Shown one piece after another: positions 17,069 through 24,947 of a stretch of DNA of 64,000 nt. Origin of the DNA: Oceanirhabdus seepicola (lineage in GTDB: Bacteria; Bacillota; Clostridia; Clostridiales; Clostridiaceae); NCBI RefSeq assembly GCF_023684385.1, contig NZ_JAGSOJ010000006.1, forward strand, positions 186,001 to 250,000, given 5' to 3'. A program made the translations under genes and the position numbers. The notes under the pieces were generated by a model that was given only the letters and a program-made list of their open reading frames with translations, did no database searches and had not been told where the DNA came from. Position 1 is the stretch's first letter. Each line of letters begins with the position of its first letter.

Positions 17069-17506
17069 ATGGCAGAAATTAAATTTATAAAAATTAAAAA
17101 GAGTAAAGAGCAAGCTAGAGAAAGCGTGGATAAAGCTTATTTTGAAGAGAACCTTGGGTTGAAAGGGGATATTCATTCAGTTGGGGGCAATAAACAGGTA
17201 AGTATATTAGGAACTGAAAGTAAAAGAATAATTAAAGAGTATAAGTCAGAAGGATTATGCACAGTAAGATTTGAAGAAAATATCACTACAGAAGGAATAG
17301 AATTATATAAATACCCAGTTGGCACAAGGATTGAAATTGGTGGTGCTGTTATGGAAATAACTCAATTAGGTAAAAAATGCTTTAAAGGTTGTTCGATTTC
17401 TGAAGCATCATATAAATGTGCTTTAATTACAGAATGTATATTTGCTAAGGTTATTAAGTCTGGATGGGTAAAAAACGGGGATAAGATAGATATTATTTAC
17501 AAATAG
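17069..17506 (+). CDS. Second MOSC domain protein
   Basis: A 145-residue paralogue of the preceding MOSC protein, with the same layout: LGLKGDIHS, KQVSILGTES, FEENITTEG and GKKCFKGCSI. It is clearly diverged (lysine-rich N-terminus, other residues around the Cys pair), so the duplication is old and the two probably have separate partners. The start region has only AGGAAG as a ribosome binding site. The sigma-54 activator begins 15 bases after its stop. Confidence 0.86.
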   Translation: MAEIKFIKIKKSKEQARESVDKAYFEENLGLKGDIHSVGGNKQVSILGTESKRIIKEYKSEGLCTVRFEENITTEGIELYKYPVGTRIEIGGAVMEITQLGKKCFKGCSISEASYKCALITECIFAKVIKSGWVKNGDKIDIIYK

Positions 17507-17521
17507 GGAGGAAAATAGAAA

Positions 17522-19429
17522 TTGAAATATACGGAGTTAAAACCGGATAAACAATGTATTATTCAATCTCATGAAAGATGTTCTTTTCAATGTATTGATA
17601 AGGATTTGGTTTACAGTAAAAAGATATTAAGAGGTAAAGAATTGAGCGGAAAATTGGAAGAAAAGAAGGAGCTTATTGTAATTGCTACTCCATTTATGAA
17701 TTCACTTTATAACTTTGTGAAAGGCTCCAATTTTTTTGCAATTATAACTGATGAGGAAGGATGCATTTTAAATGTTATAGGCGACAAGGGAATTGTAGAT
17801 GAAGCTTTAAAACTTAAAATGATACCTGGGGCTTATATGAATGAAGAAAATATTGGAACAAATGCTATGAGTTTGGCTTTAACACAAGGTGTTCCAGTAC
17901 AAGTTTCACAGAAGGAACATTATATTGAGTCATATTATAAATGGACATGTTCCTGTTCACCTATTAAAGATACTAGAGGGAATATAATAGGAACAATAGA
18001 TCTAACGGGATATAGAGAAAATGTTCATCCACATACATTAGGAATGGTGGTAGCCGCGGCAAAGTCTGTTGAAAAAATGTTGGAAATTAATAGATACAAT
18101 GAGGTATTAATTCACAATAATAATCATATTAAAACTATCTTCAATACAATTTCAAAGGGAATTATTACAATAGATTTATCTGGAACAATTAAAACTACAA
18201 ATGAAATTGCTAATGAAATGTTTGGATTTAGCCACTCTAAAATGTTGGAAATGAAAATTTGGGAGCTTGTAGAGGGGTGGCAGGATATTTTAGATGCACT
18301 ATATTCTGAAAAAGAATTTATTGATGAGGATGTTTATATAAAGTCAAAGAAAAATAAACTTCAACTTAATGTAAGTGCACATCCAATTTTAGATTCTGAA
18401 AAGAGAATTCGAGAAGTAATATTTGTTTTTCAAGAATTAAAAAAGGTCAGAAAATTAGCAGGGAGAATATCATCAGGACATGCTGTTTATACCTTCAACA
18501 AGATTATTGGAAAGAATAAAGATTTTTTAAAAATAATAGATTATTGTAATAAGATTGCAAATAGTAGTTCAACGATACTAATAACAGGAGAGAGCGGGAC
18601 CGGAAAAGAAGTATTTGCTCAATCCATACATAATGTAAGTGATAGAAAAGATGAAGCATTCATAGCAGTAAATTGTGGAGCTATTCCTAGAAGTTTAATA
18701 GAGTCAGAATTATTTGGGTATGAAGAAGGGGCTTTTACAGGAGCTAAAAGAGGGGGATGTCCTGGAAAATTTGAAATAGCTGATGGTGGAACCATATTTT
18801 TAGATGAAATAGGGGAAATGTCTTTAGAAATGCAGATTAAATTATTAAGAGTAATTGAAGAGAAAGTTATTAATAGAATAGGAGGACGTAATCCTATACC
18901 TGTTAATGTGAGAATTGTTGCAGCTACTAATAAAAATTTAAAAGAAGAAGTGGAAAAGGACGATTTTAGAAAAGATTTATTTTACAGGTTAAATGTTCTT
19001 CCTGTAAACTTGCCGCCATTAAGAGAAAGGAAAGATGATATACCACTATTAATAGAATTTTTTATGAATACTATTTCAAAACGTTTAAATAAGAAGAAAG
19101 TTGAAATACCTAAAGAATATCTAGAGAATTTAACTAACTATAATTGGCCAGGTAATATAAGAGAGCTTGAGAATGTAATAGAGTTAATAATTAACACTGA
19201 ATCAATACCTCTTAATTTGGAAAGAAGATTAATAAAACCTGAAACAGACTTTGTGGAGATTGAAGAGGAAAATTTAAAACTAGATTATATAGAAAAAAAG
19301 CATATTTTAAGTGTCTTGGGAAAACTCAAAGGTAATGTAACTTCAGCGTCTAAAGCATTAGGGGTAGGGCGAAATACACTTTATAGAAAGCTTGAAAAAT
19401 ATAATGTTGAAATTTCAACATTAAAATAA
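17522..19429 (+). CDS. Sigma-54-dependent transcriptional activator (GAF-PAS-AAA+-Fis)
   Basis: A 635-residue enhancer-binding protein of AcoR-like layout: GAF-type sensor (about 60-185), PAS (about 195-300), sigma-54 interaction AAA+ domain (about 320-560) and C-terminal Fis-type HTH (LKGNVTSASKALGVGRNTLY). The ATPase has Walker A GESGTGKE, the sigma-54 contact loop GAFTGA and Walker B GGTIFLDEIGEM. It starts at TTG 17522 behind GGGAGGA. The gene immediately downstream is aor, and between them lie three inverted-repeat sites and a -24/-12 promoter, so activation of aor is strongly inferred. The inducing signal is unknown. Confidence 0.93.
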   Translation: MKYTELKPDKQCIIQSHERCSFQCIDKDLVYSKKILRGKELSGKLEEKKELIVIATPFMNSLYNFVKGSNFFAIITDEEGCILNVIGDKGIVDEALKLKMIPGAYMNEENIGTNAMSLALTQGVPVQVSQKEHYIESYYKWTCSCSPIKDTRGNIIGTIDLTGYRENVHPHTLGMVVAAAKSVEKMLEINRYNEVLIHNNNHIKTIFNTISKGIITIDLSGTIKTTNEIANEMFGFSHSKMLEMKIWELVEGWQDILDALYSEKEFIDEDVYIKSKKNKLQLNVSAHPILDSEKRIREVIFVFQELKKVRKLAGRISSGHAVYTFNKIIGKNKDFLKIIDYCNKIANSSSTILITGESGTGKEVFAQSIHNVSDRKDEAFIAVNCGAIPRSLIESELFGYEEGAFTGAKRGGCPGKFEIADGGTIFLDEIGEMSLEMQIKLLRVIEEKVINRIGGRNPIPVNVRIVAATNKNLKEEVEKDDFRKDLFYRLNVLPVNLPPLRERKDDIPLLIEFFMNTISKRLNKKKVEIPKEYLENLTNYNWPGNIRELENVIELIINTESIPLNLERRLIKPETDFVEIEEENLKLDYIEKKHILSVLGKLKGNVTSASKALGVGRNTLYRKLEKYNVEISTLK

Positions 19430-19430
19430 A

Positions 19431-19497
19431 GTTCCAAAATGGAACGGAGTTCCAAAATAGAACGGCAAATGTTGTTGAATGTGTTCTGTTTTGGAAC
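19431..19497 (+). promoter_or_regulatory. Three upstream activator sites for the sigma-54 regulator
   Basis: Three copies of a 15-bp palindrome: GTTCCAAAATGGAAC (19431-19445), GTTCCAAAATAGAAC (19449-19463) and GTTCTGTTTTGGAAC (19483-19497). They begin one base after the regulator's stop codon and lie about 50-120 bp before the -24 element, the usual distance for enhancer sites. Binding by the adjacent Fis-type HTH protein is inferred. Confidence 0.85.
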
Positions 19498-19547
19498 TCT
19501 ATTTTGTTGTGTATACAGTGGTTTTAAGGAGAGTCCCCTTTTCAAAC

Positions 19548-19566
19548 TTGGCATGAAATTTGCTAT
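19548..19566 (+). promoter_or_regulatory. Sigma-54 (-24/-12) promoter of aor
   Basis: TTGGCATGAAATTTGCTAT matches the sigma-54 consensus TGGCAC-N5-TTGC, with GG at 19550-19551 and GC at 19562-19563 separated by exactly 10 bases. It lies 42 bases upstream of the aor start. Confidence 0.92.
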
Positions 19567-19607
19567 ATAATACTGTATAAAATAAATATCTTTTAGGAGG
19601 AATTCAT

Positions 19608-21425
19608 TTGTACGGATATAATGGAAAGGTTTTAAGAATTAATTTAACAAAGAAAACTATTTTAATTGAGGATTTAGATGAAAAAACAGCTCAGAAATAT
19701 ATAGGAGCTAGAGGTTTAGGTGTAAAAACATTTATGGATGAAGTTGATCCTCAGATAGATCCTTTTAGTGGAGAGAATAAGTTTATAATTGCTACGGGAG
19801 CTTTAACAGCATCTCCAATGCCTACAAGTGGAAGATATATGGTAGTTACTAAAGCACCATTAACAGGGACTATCGCAATATCTAATTCAGGTGGACAGTG
19901 GGGAGCAAAATTAAAGAATGCTGGTTATGATATGGTTATCATTGAAGGTAAAGCTGAAAAACCTGTATATGTTAATATTGATGATGATGTTGTAGAAATA
20001 AAGGAAGCGGATCACTTATGGGGTATGGTTACATCGGAAGTAACAGAAAAGTTAAATGAAACATATCCAAAATCAAAGGTTTTATGTATTGGACCTGCGG
20101 GTGAAAAATTATCAGTGATGGCAGCTGTAATGAATGATATTGATAGAGCGGCAGGACGTGGTGGTGTTGGTGCTGTTTTAGGATCAAAGAATTTAAAAGC
20201 TATAGTTGTTAAAGGAACTGGAAAAGTAAAAGTGTTTGACGAAGAGAAGGCTAAAAAAGTTAATTTGGAAAAAATTACTACTCTAAGAAATGACCCAGTT
20301 GCAGGTTCAGGTCTGCCAACTTATGGAACAGCGGTGCTGGTGAATATTATTAATGAAAATGGTGTTCATCCAGTTAAAAATTTCCAAGGATCTTATACTG
20401 ATAAAGCAGATTTAATAAGTGGAGAAACAATGACAGATACTTGCCTTGTTAAAAAGAATGCTTGTTATAGATGTCCGATTGCTTGTGGTAGACAGGTGAA
20501 ATTAAAAGATGGAACTGAATGTGGAGGACCTGAGTATGAAACTTTATGGTCATTTGGATCAGATTGTGACGTTTTTGATTTAGATGCTATCAATAGATCA
20601 AATATGTTATGTAATGAATATGGACTTGATACAATTTCCGCAGGTGCTACAATAGCTGCTGCTATGGAATTATATCAAAGAGGATATATTAAAGATGAAG
20701 AAATAGAAGCAGATGGATTATCTCTAAATTGGGGAGATGCGGAAGCTGTTGTTGGTTGGACTAAGAAAATGGGATTAAGAGAAGGATTTGGAGATAAATT
20801 AGCTGATGGTTCATTTAGATTATGCGAATCTTATGGTGCTGAAGAATACTCTATGACAGTTAAAAAGCAGGAAATTCCAGCGTATGATCCAAGAGCAATT
20901 CAGGGACATGGTATCACTTATGCGGTAAATAATAGAGGTGGATGTCATATTAAAGGTTATATGATAAACCCTGAAATTTTAGGATATCCTGAAAAGTTAG
21001 ATAGATTTTCATTAGAAGGAAAAGCTGCATATGCTAGAATATTCCATGATTTAACAGCGGTAATTGATTCTTTAGGTTTATGTGTATTTACAACTTTTGG
21101 ATTAGGTGCTCCTGATTATGTTGATATGTATAATGCGGTTTGTGGAGATATTTATAATGTGGATACTCTTCTTGAAGCTGGAGATAGAATTTGGACACTT
21201 GAAAAAATATTTAATCTAAGAGCAGGAATTGATAGTTCTCAAGACACTCTACCTAAGAGATTATTAAAAACTCCAATTCCAGAAGGTCCTTCTAAAGGTA
21301 ATGTTCATAGATTAGATGTATTACTACCAGAATATTATTCAGTAAGAGGATGGGATGAGAATGGTATCCCAACAGAAGAAACGCTTAAAAAGCTTGGGCT
21401 TGAGGAATATATAGGAACGTTTTAA
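19608..21425 (+). CDS. aor: Tungsten-dependent aldehyde:ferredoxin oxidoreductase
   Basis: A 605-residue, full-length AOR. It interconverts aldehydes and carboxylic acids with ferredoxin, in the cytoplasm, using a tungsto-bispterin and one [4Fe-4S] cluster. The cluster ligands are Cys286-x2-Cys289-x3-Cys293 (CYRCPIAC) and Cys492 in GLCVFTTFG. Pterin-binding regions are visible as RYMVVTKAPLTG, AAGRGGVGAVLGSKNLKA and the C-terminal EKIFNLRAG. It starts at TTG 19608 with AGGAGG 7 bases upstream. Transcription from the -24/-12 promoter is expected. In clostridia this enzyme links acid reduction to alcohol formation or Stickland-type aldehyde oxidation; the physiological direction here is unknown. 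Confidence 0.96.
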   Translation: MYGYNGKVLRINLTKKTILIEDLDEKTAQKYIGARGLGVKTFMDEVDPQIDPFSGENKFIIATGALTASPMPTSGRYMVVTKAPLTGTIAISNSGGQWGAKLKNAGYDMVIIEGKAEKPVYVNIDDDVVEIKEADHLWGMVTSEVTEKLNETYPKSKVLCIGPAGEKLSVMAAVMNDIDRAAGRGGVGAVLGSKNLKAIVVKGTGKVKVFDEEKAKKVNLEKITTLRNDPVAGSGLPTYGTAVLVNIINENGVHPVKNFQGSYTDKADLISGETMTDTCLVKKNACYRCPIACGRQVKLKDGTECGGPEYETLWSFGSDCDVFDLDAINRSNMLCNEYGLDTISAGATIAAAMELYQRGYIKDEEIEADGLSLNWGDAEAVVGWTKKMGLREGFGDKLADGSFRLCESYGAEEYSMTVKKQEIPAYDPRAIQGHGITYAVNNRGGCHIKGYMINPEILGYPEKLDRFSLEGKAAYARIFHDLTAVIDSLGLCVFTTFGLGAPDYVDMYNAVCGDIYNVDTLLEAGDRIWTLEKIFNLRAGIDSSQDTLPKRLLKTPIPEGPSKGNVHRLDVLLPEYYSVRGWDENGIPTEETLKKLGLEEYIGTF

Positions 21426-21474
21426 GGGAAATATATAGGCATTAAGAATAAAGAATATAGAAAACTGAGTTGAG

Positions 21475-21713
21475 AGTGGACAGTTGACAGTGGACAACGA
21501 AGGACATTTCTCTCCGAGAAATTTTAATCTTATTGCTCCTTGGATAATAAAGGGTTTACTCGTTTCATTTATATGAAACATTGTACTTGAAATACAATAT
21601 TTTATCCAAAGATAAAATGAGTAAAACCTTCATGTCTTAAGAATAATAAGATGTAGTTTCTGCGTAAGCAGAAACATCCATCGTTGTCAATTGTCAACTG
21701 TTAACTGTCCACT
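21475..21713. repeat. Large imperfect palindromic element, MITE-like
   Basis: About 240 bases whose two halves are diverged reverse complements. Matching blocks are AGTGGACAGTTGACAG (left) against an AGTGGACAGTTAACAG complement (right), ACAACGAAGGA against ACAACGATGGA, and shared TCTTATT and GGTTTACTC/GGTTTTACTC blocks. Each half also holds its own hairpin: TTTCTCTCCGAGAAA on the left and GTTTCTGCGTAAGCAGAAAC on the right. No ORF is present. This looks like a dispersed, non-autonomous or RNA-structured repeat. Confidence 0.75.
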
Positions 21714-21740
21714 TCTTTTAAAAGGTTTTTAATTTTTTAT

Positions 21741-21765
21741 GTGCACGCAGAGCGTGCATTTTTTT
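21741..21765 (+). terminator. Terminator/attenuator just before moaD
   Basis: TGCACGC (21742-21748), AGA loop, GCGTGCA (21752-21758) and seven T residues. It ends 16 bases before the moaD ATG, so moaD-moeB expression depends on read-through or on a promoter inside the repeat region. Confidence 0.85.
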
Positions 21766-21781
21766 AAAGGGGGGTGAAAAA

Positions 21782-22006
21782 ATGAAAGTAGAAGTAAGGC
21801 TTTTTGCTACCTTTCGTCATGGACGTGAAAAGAAGCAATTCATGGAATATAAAGATGGTGTTACAGTTAGAGAAATTATTAATAAGTTAGATATAGAGGA
21901 AGAAGAAGTTGCTATACTCCTTATTAATGGTAGAGATGGTGTGCTAGAAAAAGAATTAGTTGATGGGGATGTTGTATCATTATTTCCACCAGTAGGAGGG
22001 GGCTAG
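21782..22006 (+). CDS. moaD: Ubiquitin-like sulfur carrier MoaD
   Basis: A 74-residue beta-grasp protein ending in Gly-Gly-Gly (FPPVGGG), the tail adenylated and thiocarboxylated to give the dithiolene sulfurs of molybdopterin. GVTVREIINKLDI and LINGRDG are typical MoaD/ThiS blocks. Eight bases later comes the MoeB/ThiF-type E1 enzyme that would activate it, so MoaD rather than ThiS is preferred. A GGGGGG-rich site precedes the ATG. The large MPT synthase subunit MoaE is not encoded in this window. Confidence 0.88.
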   Translation: MKVEVRLFATFRHGREKKQFMEYKDGVTVREIINKLDIEEEEVAILLINGRDGVLEKELVDGDVVSLFPPVGGG

Positions 22007-22013
22007 ATTTAAT

Positions 22014-22536
22014 ATGTTGGATAGGTATAAACGGAATGTAAAAACTCTGACTGAAGAAGAAAATAATATGTTAAAGAGTTGTAAGGTTTGCGTTATTGGC
22101 TGTGGTGGACTTGGTGGATATGTTATTGAAATGCTGGGCAGATTAGGTGTAGGGCATATAGCGTGTGTAGATGGTGATGTGTTTGATGAGTCTAATTTAA
22201 ATAGGCAGATATTAAGTGATGAAAATTCTATTGGTATGAGTAAAGCTGAAAAAGCAGTAAAAAGAATGAAAATAGTGAACTCTAATATTGAAGCTACTGC
22301 AATAAAAGAGATGTTTACTCAAAAAAATGCTATAGAAATCCTTGAAGGTAACCACGTAGTCGTTGATGCATTGGATAGTATTGATTCAAGATTATTACTT
22401 CAAAATATTTGTGAAGAACTAAAAATCCCCTTAGTGCACGGTGCAATAGCGGGTTGGTATGGGCAGGTATCTACAGTTTTACCTGGGGATAGAACTTTGG
22501 ATTTTATATATTCAAGGAAAAATAATTCTAAGGGAG
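22014..22536 (+). CDS. moeB: MoeB/ThiF-family adenylyltransferase, exon 1 (interrupted by IStron)
   Basis: The first 174 codons plus one base of an E1-like enzyme that adenylates the C-terminus of MoaD. The ATP-binding motif GCGGLGGYV, the NLNRQIL block and the VDALDS region are present. The Zn-binding Cys pairs of classical MoeB are absent, as in HesA/ThiF variants. The normal reading continues ...NNSKG and is then broken by the inserted element; read straight on, it hits TAA at 22563. Joining base 22536 to 24948 gives Lys-Gly-Val-Glu-Gln-Glu-Leu-Gly-Asn-Pro, exactly what the family has here, and a total of 227 codons plus stop. The protein therefore requires RNA splicing (or loss of the element). 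Confidence 0.88.
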
Positions 22537-22607
22537 CAACAAAACAGTTGTTAAAGATATGCTAAAATGTGTAATAACATAGACTGAAGTATATTTTTAA
22601 AACAAAA

Positions 22608-22980
22608 GCTCCCTATGTTCGTAAAGAGCATAGAGTGATAGGTATAGCCTATCCAAAACTCCTTTAATTGCTGGAAGTCCCTAAAGCTAGTTGAATCACA
22701 ACGTAAGAATGAAATAAGTCTAAGCGTGATGGTTACGAAAGTAGAAAGAATCAAATAGATGACATAAGGTTAAATCCTAAGTGTTAATAAAATGGGTAAT
22801 CAGCAGGGAAGTCCCGAAGAGGGAAACCTTCAACGACTAGAGAGGAATCTCGTACCTACAAGCGTGGGGAAATGGGGAGCATCCATAATGGATGGTGATA
22901 TAGTCTGTGCTTATGTGAAAGCATAAGAAGTTCATAAGAGAACTGCATGAGAATTAGCGATCCCATGTGAACATTCTAAA
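22608..22980 (+). ncRNA. Group I intron catalytic core
   Basis: Ordered core elements are present: a putative internal guide GCTCCCT (22608-22614) complementary to the exon end AGGGAGC (22531-22537); P2-like CTATG/CATAG and GATAGG/CCTATC hairpins; element P AATTGCTGGAA (22666-22676); Q AATCAGCAGGG (22798-22808); R with GACTA (22835-22839); and S GATATAGTC (22897-22905), whose TAGTC pairs with GACTA to make P7. This order and these sequences are diagnostic for group I introns. The guide-exon pair lacks the usual U-G wobble at the splice site, so the exact P1 needs checking. Confidence 0.85.
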
Positions 22981-23037
22981 AAATGTACAAATGTAAAATT
23001 AGATAATTATTAAACAACCGTATTTTAAAGTTTTATA
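22981..23037 (+). repeat. Left arms of the long-range stems bracketing tnpB
   Basis: Two stretches complementary to the element's 3' part. ACAACCGTATTTTAAAGTTT... (23014-23037) is a perfect 24-base reverse complement of 24808-24831. 22984-23008 matches 24905-24932 in two blocks (TGTACAAATGTA with TACATTTGTACA, and AAATTAGATAATT with AATTATCTAATTT). In the RNA these would loop out the whole tnpB frame and bring the 3' splice site to the core. Confidence 0.85.
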
Positions 23038-23326
23038 TAAAGTGGGTTTAATGAAAAAGTATATAAAAACTAATTGTTTTATTAATTTTTCATAATCAAA
23101 GATAAACGAAATAACTAACTGAACGTTGTTCTTTTTCAACTTTAATTATTAATTCTTTATGGATTTTTTAGAAATAGTTATTCTATTTTTATGTTATTTT
23201 AACTTATATCCATTTAAAATATTGCCTCGAAATATTTATATTTTTATTATAATTATGGTAGAAAAGTGTTGTGAACTGGGAACACTATAGGTATGATAAA
23301 AATATTCAAAAGTGAGGTGTTTAATA

Positions 23327-24715
23327 GTGGATACTATAGTTAAAACTGTAAAACAGCACTCATTTGAATTAGATGAAGAAACATTAAAAGAGCTAATGTT
23401 CATAGGAAATCAATTCAAGAATGTTAAGAATTATGTCTATTCAAGATACAGTGGTATTAATGGTATTCAACTATTGTCAAATCTAAGAGAAATAAGAGAT
23501 GAATGGGTAAAATCAAATTTTGCAAACCAGTGGAAATTACCTGCTCGTTATTGGAAATTAGCATTAAGTGAAGCTATAACTAATATAAAGTCTGAATGGA
23601 GTAATATTAAAAGAAGAATTAAAGAGCAATGCAAAGTAAATGATAATTTAACTAAAAAAGATAGACATTATATAAACTATATTCTTAAATCAAATGAATT
23701 ATATCACAGAATACTTACACATAAAGAATATGGAATTCCAAGTAAACTCAAGGATGTTAATTTGAATTATAAATATTTAAATAACCTTATTAGAAGATAT
23801 ACTAGAAAATATAAGGGGAAGATACCTTATTCGTATAAATTAAATACCTTTTCAGTAGATACAGGTTTATATTCATATAGTAATGATGGTATAAATATAA
23901 CCTGTACTAAAAAAAGTAAGCGATTACCTATTAAATTAACAGATAGTAATAAATATGATAGAACTTTAATTATCAAAGTGGTTGAAAATAAAATTGTAGT
24001 TCATATTCCTTTGAAAATTAAAACTAAATATCACAAAGATTATGATAATATAATAGGAATAGATAAGGGATATAAGTATTTATTTGCAGTATCAAGCGGT
24101 AAGTTTTATGGTGAAAATCTCAATGACTATTTAAGCAAAGAAACTGAAAGGTTGAATGAAATTAATGCTAAAAGAAATAGGTTCTATGTTTTGTATAATC
24201 AACAGCTAGAACAAGGGAATGTTAAAAAGGCTAATAGTATATTACAAAATAATTTAGGTAAAGTAAAATATAATCACAATAAATTAAAGCATAATGAAGC
24301 GGTTAAATCTTATATAAACTATTCATTAAACAAATTGATAGATACAGAAAAGCCAAAAGAAATAGTAATGGAACAATTAGACTTTGTTAATTGGAATGGA
24401 AAATATCCTAAGTCTGTTAAGCGAAAGATTTCAAGATGGATAAAAGGGTACATAAGAGAGCGACTAGAATATAAATGTGATTATAATAATATAGAATATA
24501 CTTATATCAATCCTGCTTATACAAGCAAGGTTTGTAATAAATGTAGTAGTTTTGGAATAAGAAAAGGTGATATATTTAATTGTCCTAAATGTGGAGAAAT
24601 TCATGCGGATTTAAATGCTAGTATTAATATTTTAGATAGAAAAGATGACAAAGAAATTAGTTTATATACAAATTATAAAAAGGTTAAAAAGATTTTAGAA
24701 AATAGAGCTAGTTAA
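23327..24715 (+). CDS. tnpB: RNA-guided endonuclease TnpB (IStron-encoded)
   Basis: A 462-residue TnpB with an apparently intact RuvC nuclease: Asp in IGIDKGYK (RuvC-I), Glu in EIVMEQLDF (RuvC-II) and Asp in HADLNASINI (RuvC-III). A zinc finger CNKCSSFG...CPKCGEIH lies between the last two. TnpB proteins use an RNA from the element's right end to cut the empty donor site and so maintain the element. The start GTG 23327 is chosen because GAGGTG lies 7 bases upstream; the GTG at 23312 overlaps that site. The gene is in the same orientation as the intron and is looped out by flanking inverted repeats. Confidence 0.92.
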   Translation: MDTIVKTVKQHSFELDEETLKELMFIGNQFKNVKNYVYSRYSGINGIQLLSNLREIRDEWVKSNFANQWKLPARYWKLALSEAITNIKSEWSNIKRRIKEQCKVNDNLTKKDRHYINYILKSNELYHRILTHKEYGIPSKLKDVNLNYKYLNNLIRRYTRKYKGKIPYSYKLNTFSVDTGLYSYSNDGINITCTKKSKRLPIKLTDSNKYDRTLIIKVVENKIVVHIPLKIKTKYHKDYDNIIGIDKGYKYLFAVSSGKFYGENLNDYLSKETERLNEINAKRNRFYVLYNQQLEQGNVKKANSILQNNLGKVKYNHNKLKHNEAVKSYINYSLNKLIDTEKPKEIVMEQLDFVNWNGKYPKSVKRKISRWIKGYIRERLEYKCDYNNIEYTYINPAYTSKVCNKCSSFGIRKGDIFNCPKCGEIHADLNASINILDRKDDKEISLYTNYKKVKKILENRAS

Positions 24716-24947
24716 CTTAAAAAGAGTATTTAATCACAAATATATGTACCTCATAGAAATATGAAGCATGTGTTTTATCAGAAATGAGGGTTGAATATAT
24801 CTTTGTTTATAAAACTTTAAAATACGGTTGTGGGAGATTTATTCAAAGAATAAATGCACTGGCTCAACCAAGGCTTTAAACTATCATAAGATAGAATAAG
24901 TGCGAATTATCTAATTTGAGTACATTTGTACATATTTTTAGAACCAG
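24716..24947 (+). ncRNA. Putative omega-RNA / 3' intron region
   Basis: The right end of the element, downstream of tnpB. It contains the hairpins GATTTATTC/GAATAAAT (around 24836) and CTATC-ATAA-GATAG (around 24882), and a possible GCACT/AGTGC closing pair around them. It ends at the inferred 3' splice site. The bases just after (24948 onward, TAGAGCAAGAACTGGG) would be the guide, and GGGAG at 22532-22536 the target-adjacent motif. The same RNA segment must serve either as intron end or as guide scaffold, so the two uses exclude each other. Confidence 0.65.
24808..24937 (+). repeat. Right arms of the IStron long-range stems
   Basis: Partners of 22981-23037: 24808-24831 (24 of 24 bases paired) and 24905-24932 (two blocks of 12-13 bases with a small bulge). 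The outer arm ends only about 15 bases before the inferred 3' splice site. Confidence 0.85.

Larger units (their letters stand above)
22537..24947 (+). mobile_element. IStron: group I intron plus TnpB insertion element (2,411 bp)
   Basis: A self-splicing-intron/insertion-sequence chimera inside moeB. The 5' part holds a group I core (22600-22980), the middle a tnpB gene, and the 3' part an omega-RNA-like structured region that ends at the 3' splice site. Boundaries are inferred from restoring the host frame: exon ending GGGAG at 22536 and the element ending in G at 24947 (the last one or two bases are ambiguous because both junctions carry AG). No transposase (tnpA) is present, so it is non-autonomous. 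IS607-type IStrons of this build are known in Clostridium; GG-containing target flanks fit that family better than the TTGAT target of IS605-type CdISt1. Confidence 0.87.

Noticed and set aside
19431..19497. Three GTTC...GAAC repeats as a CRISPR-like or IS terminal array
   Set aside because: Spacings are 3 and 19 bases with no spacers, and the sites sit before a -24/-12 promoter, so activator sites explain them better.
22600..22980. tRNA or rRNA fragment in the GC-richer stretch
   Set aside because: The P, Q, R and S elements in order identify a group I intron core; no cloverleaf or rRNA motif fits.
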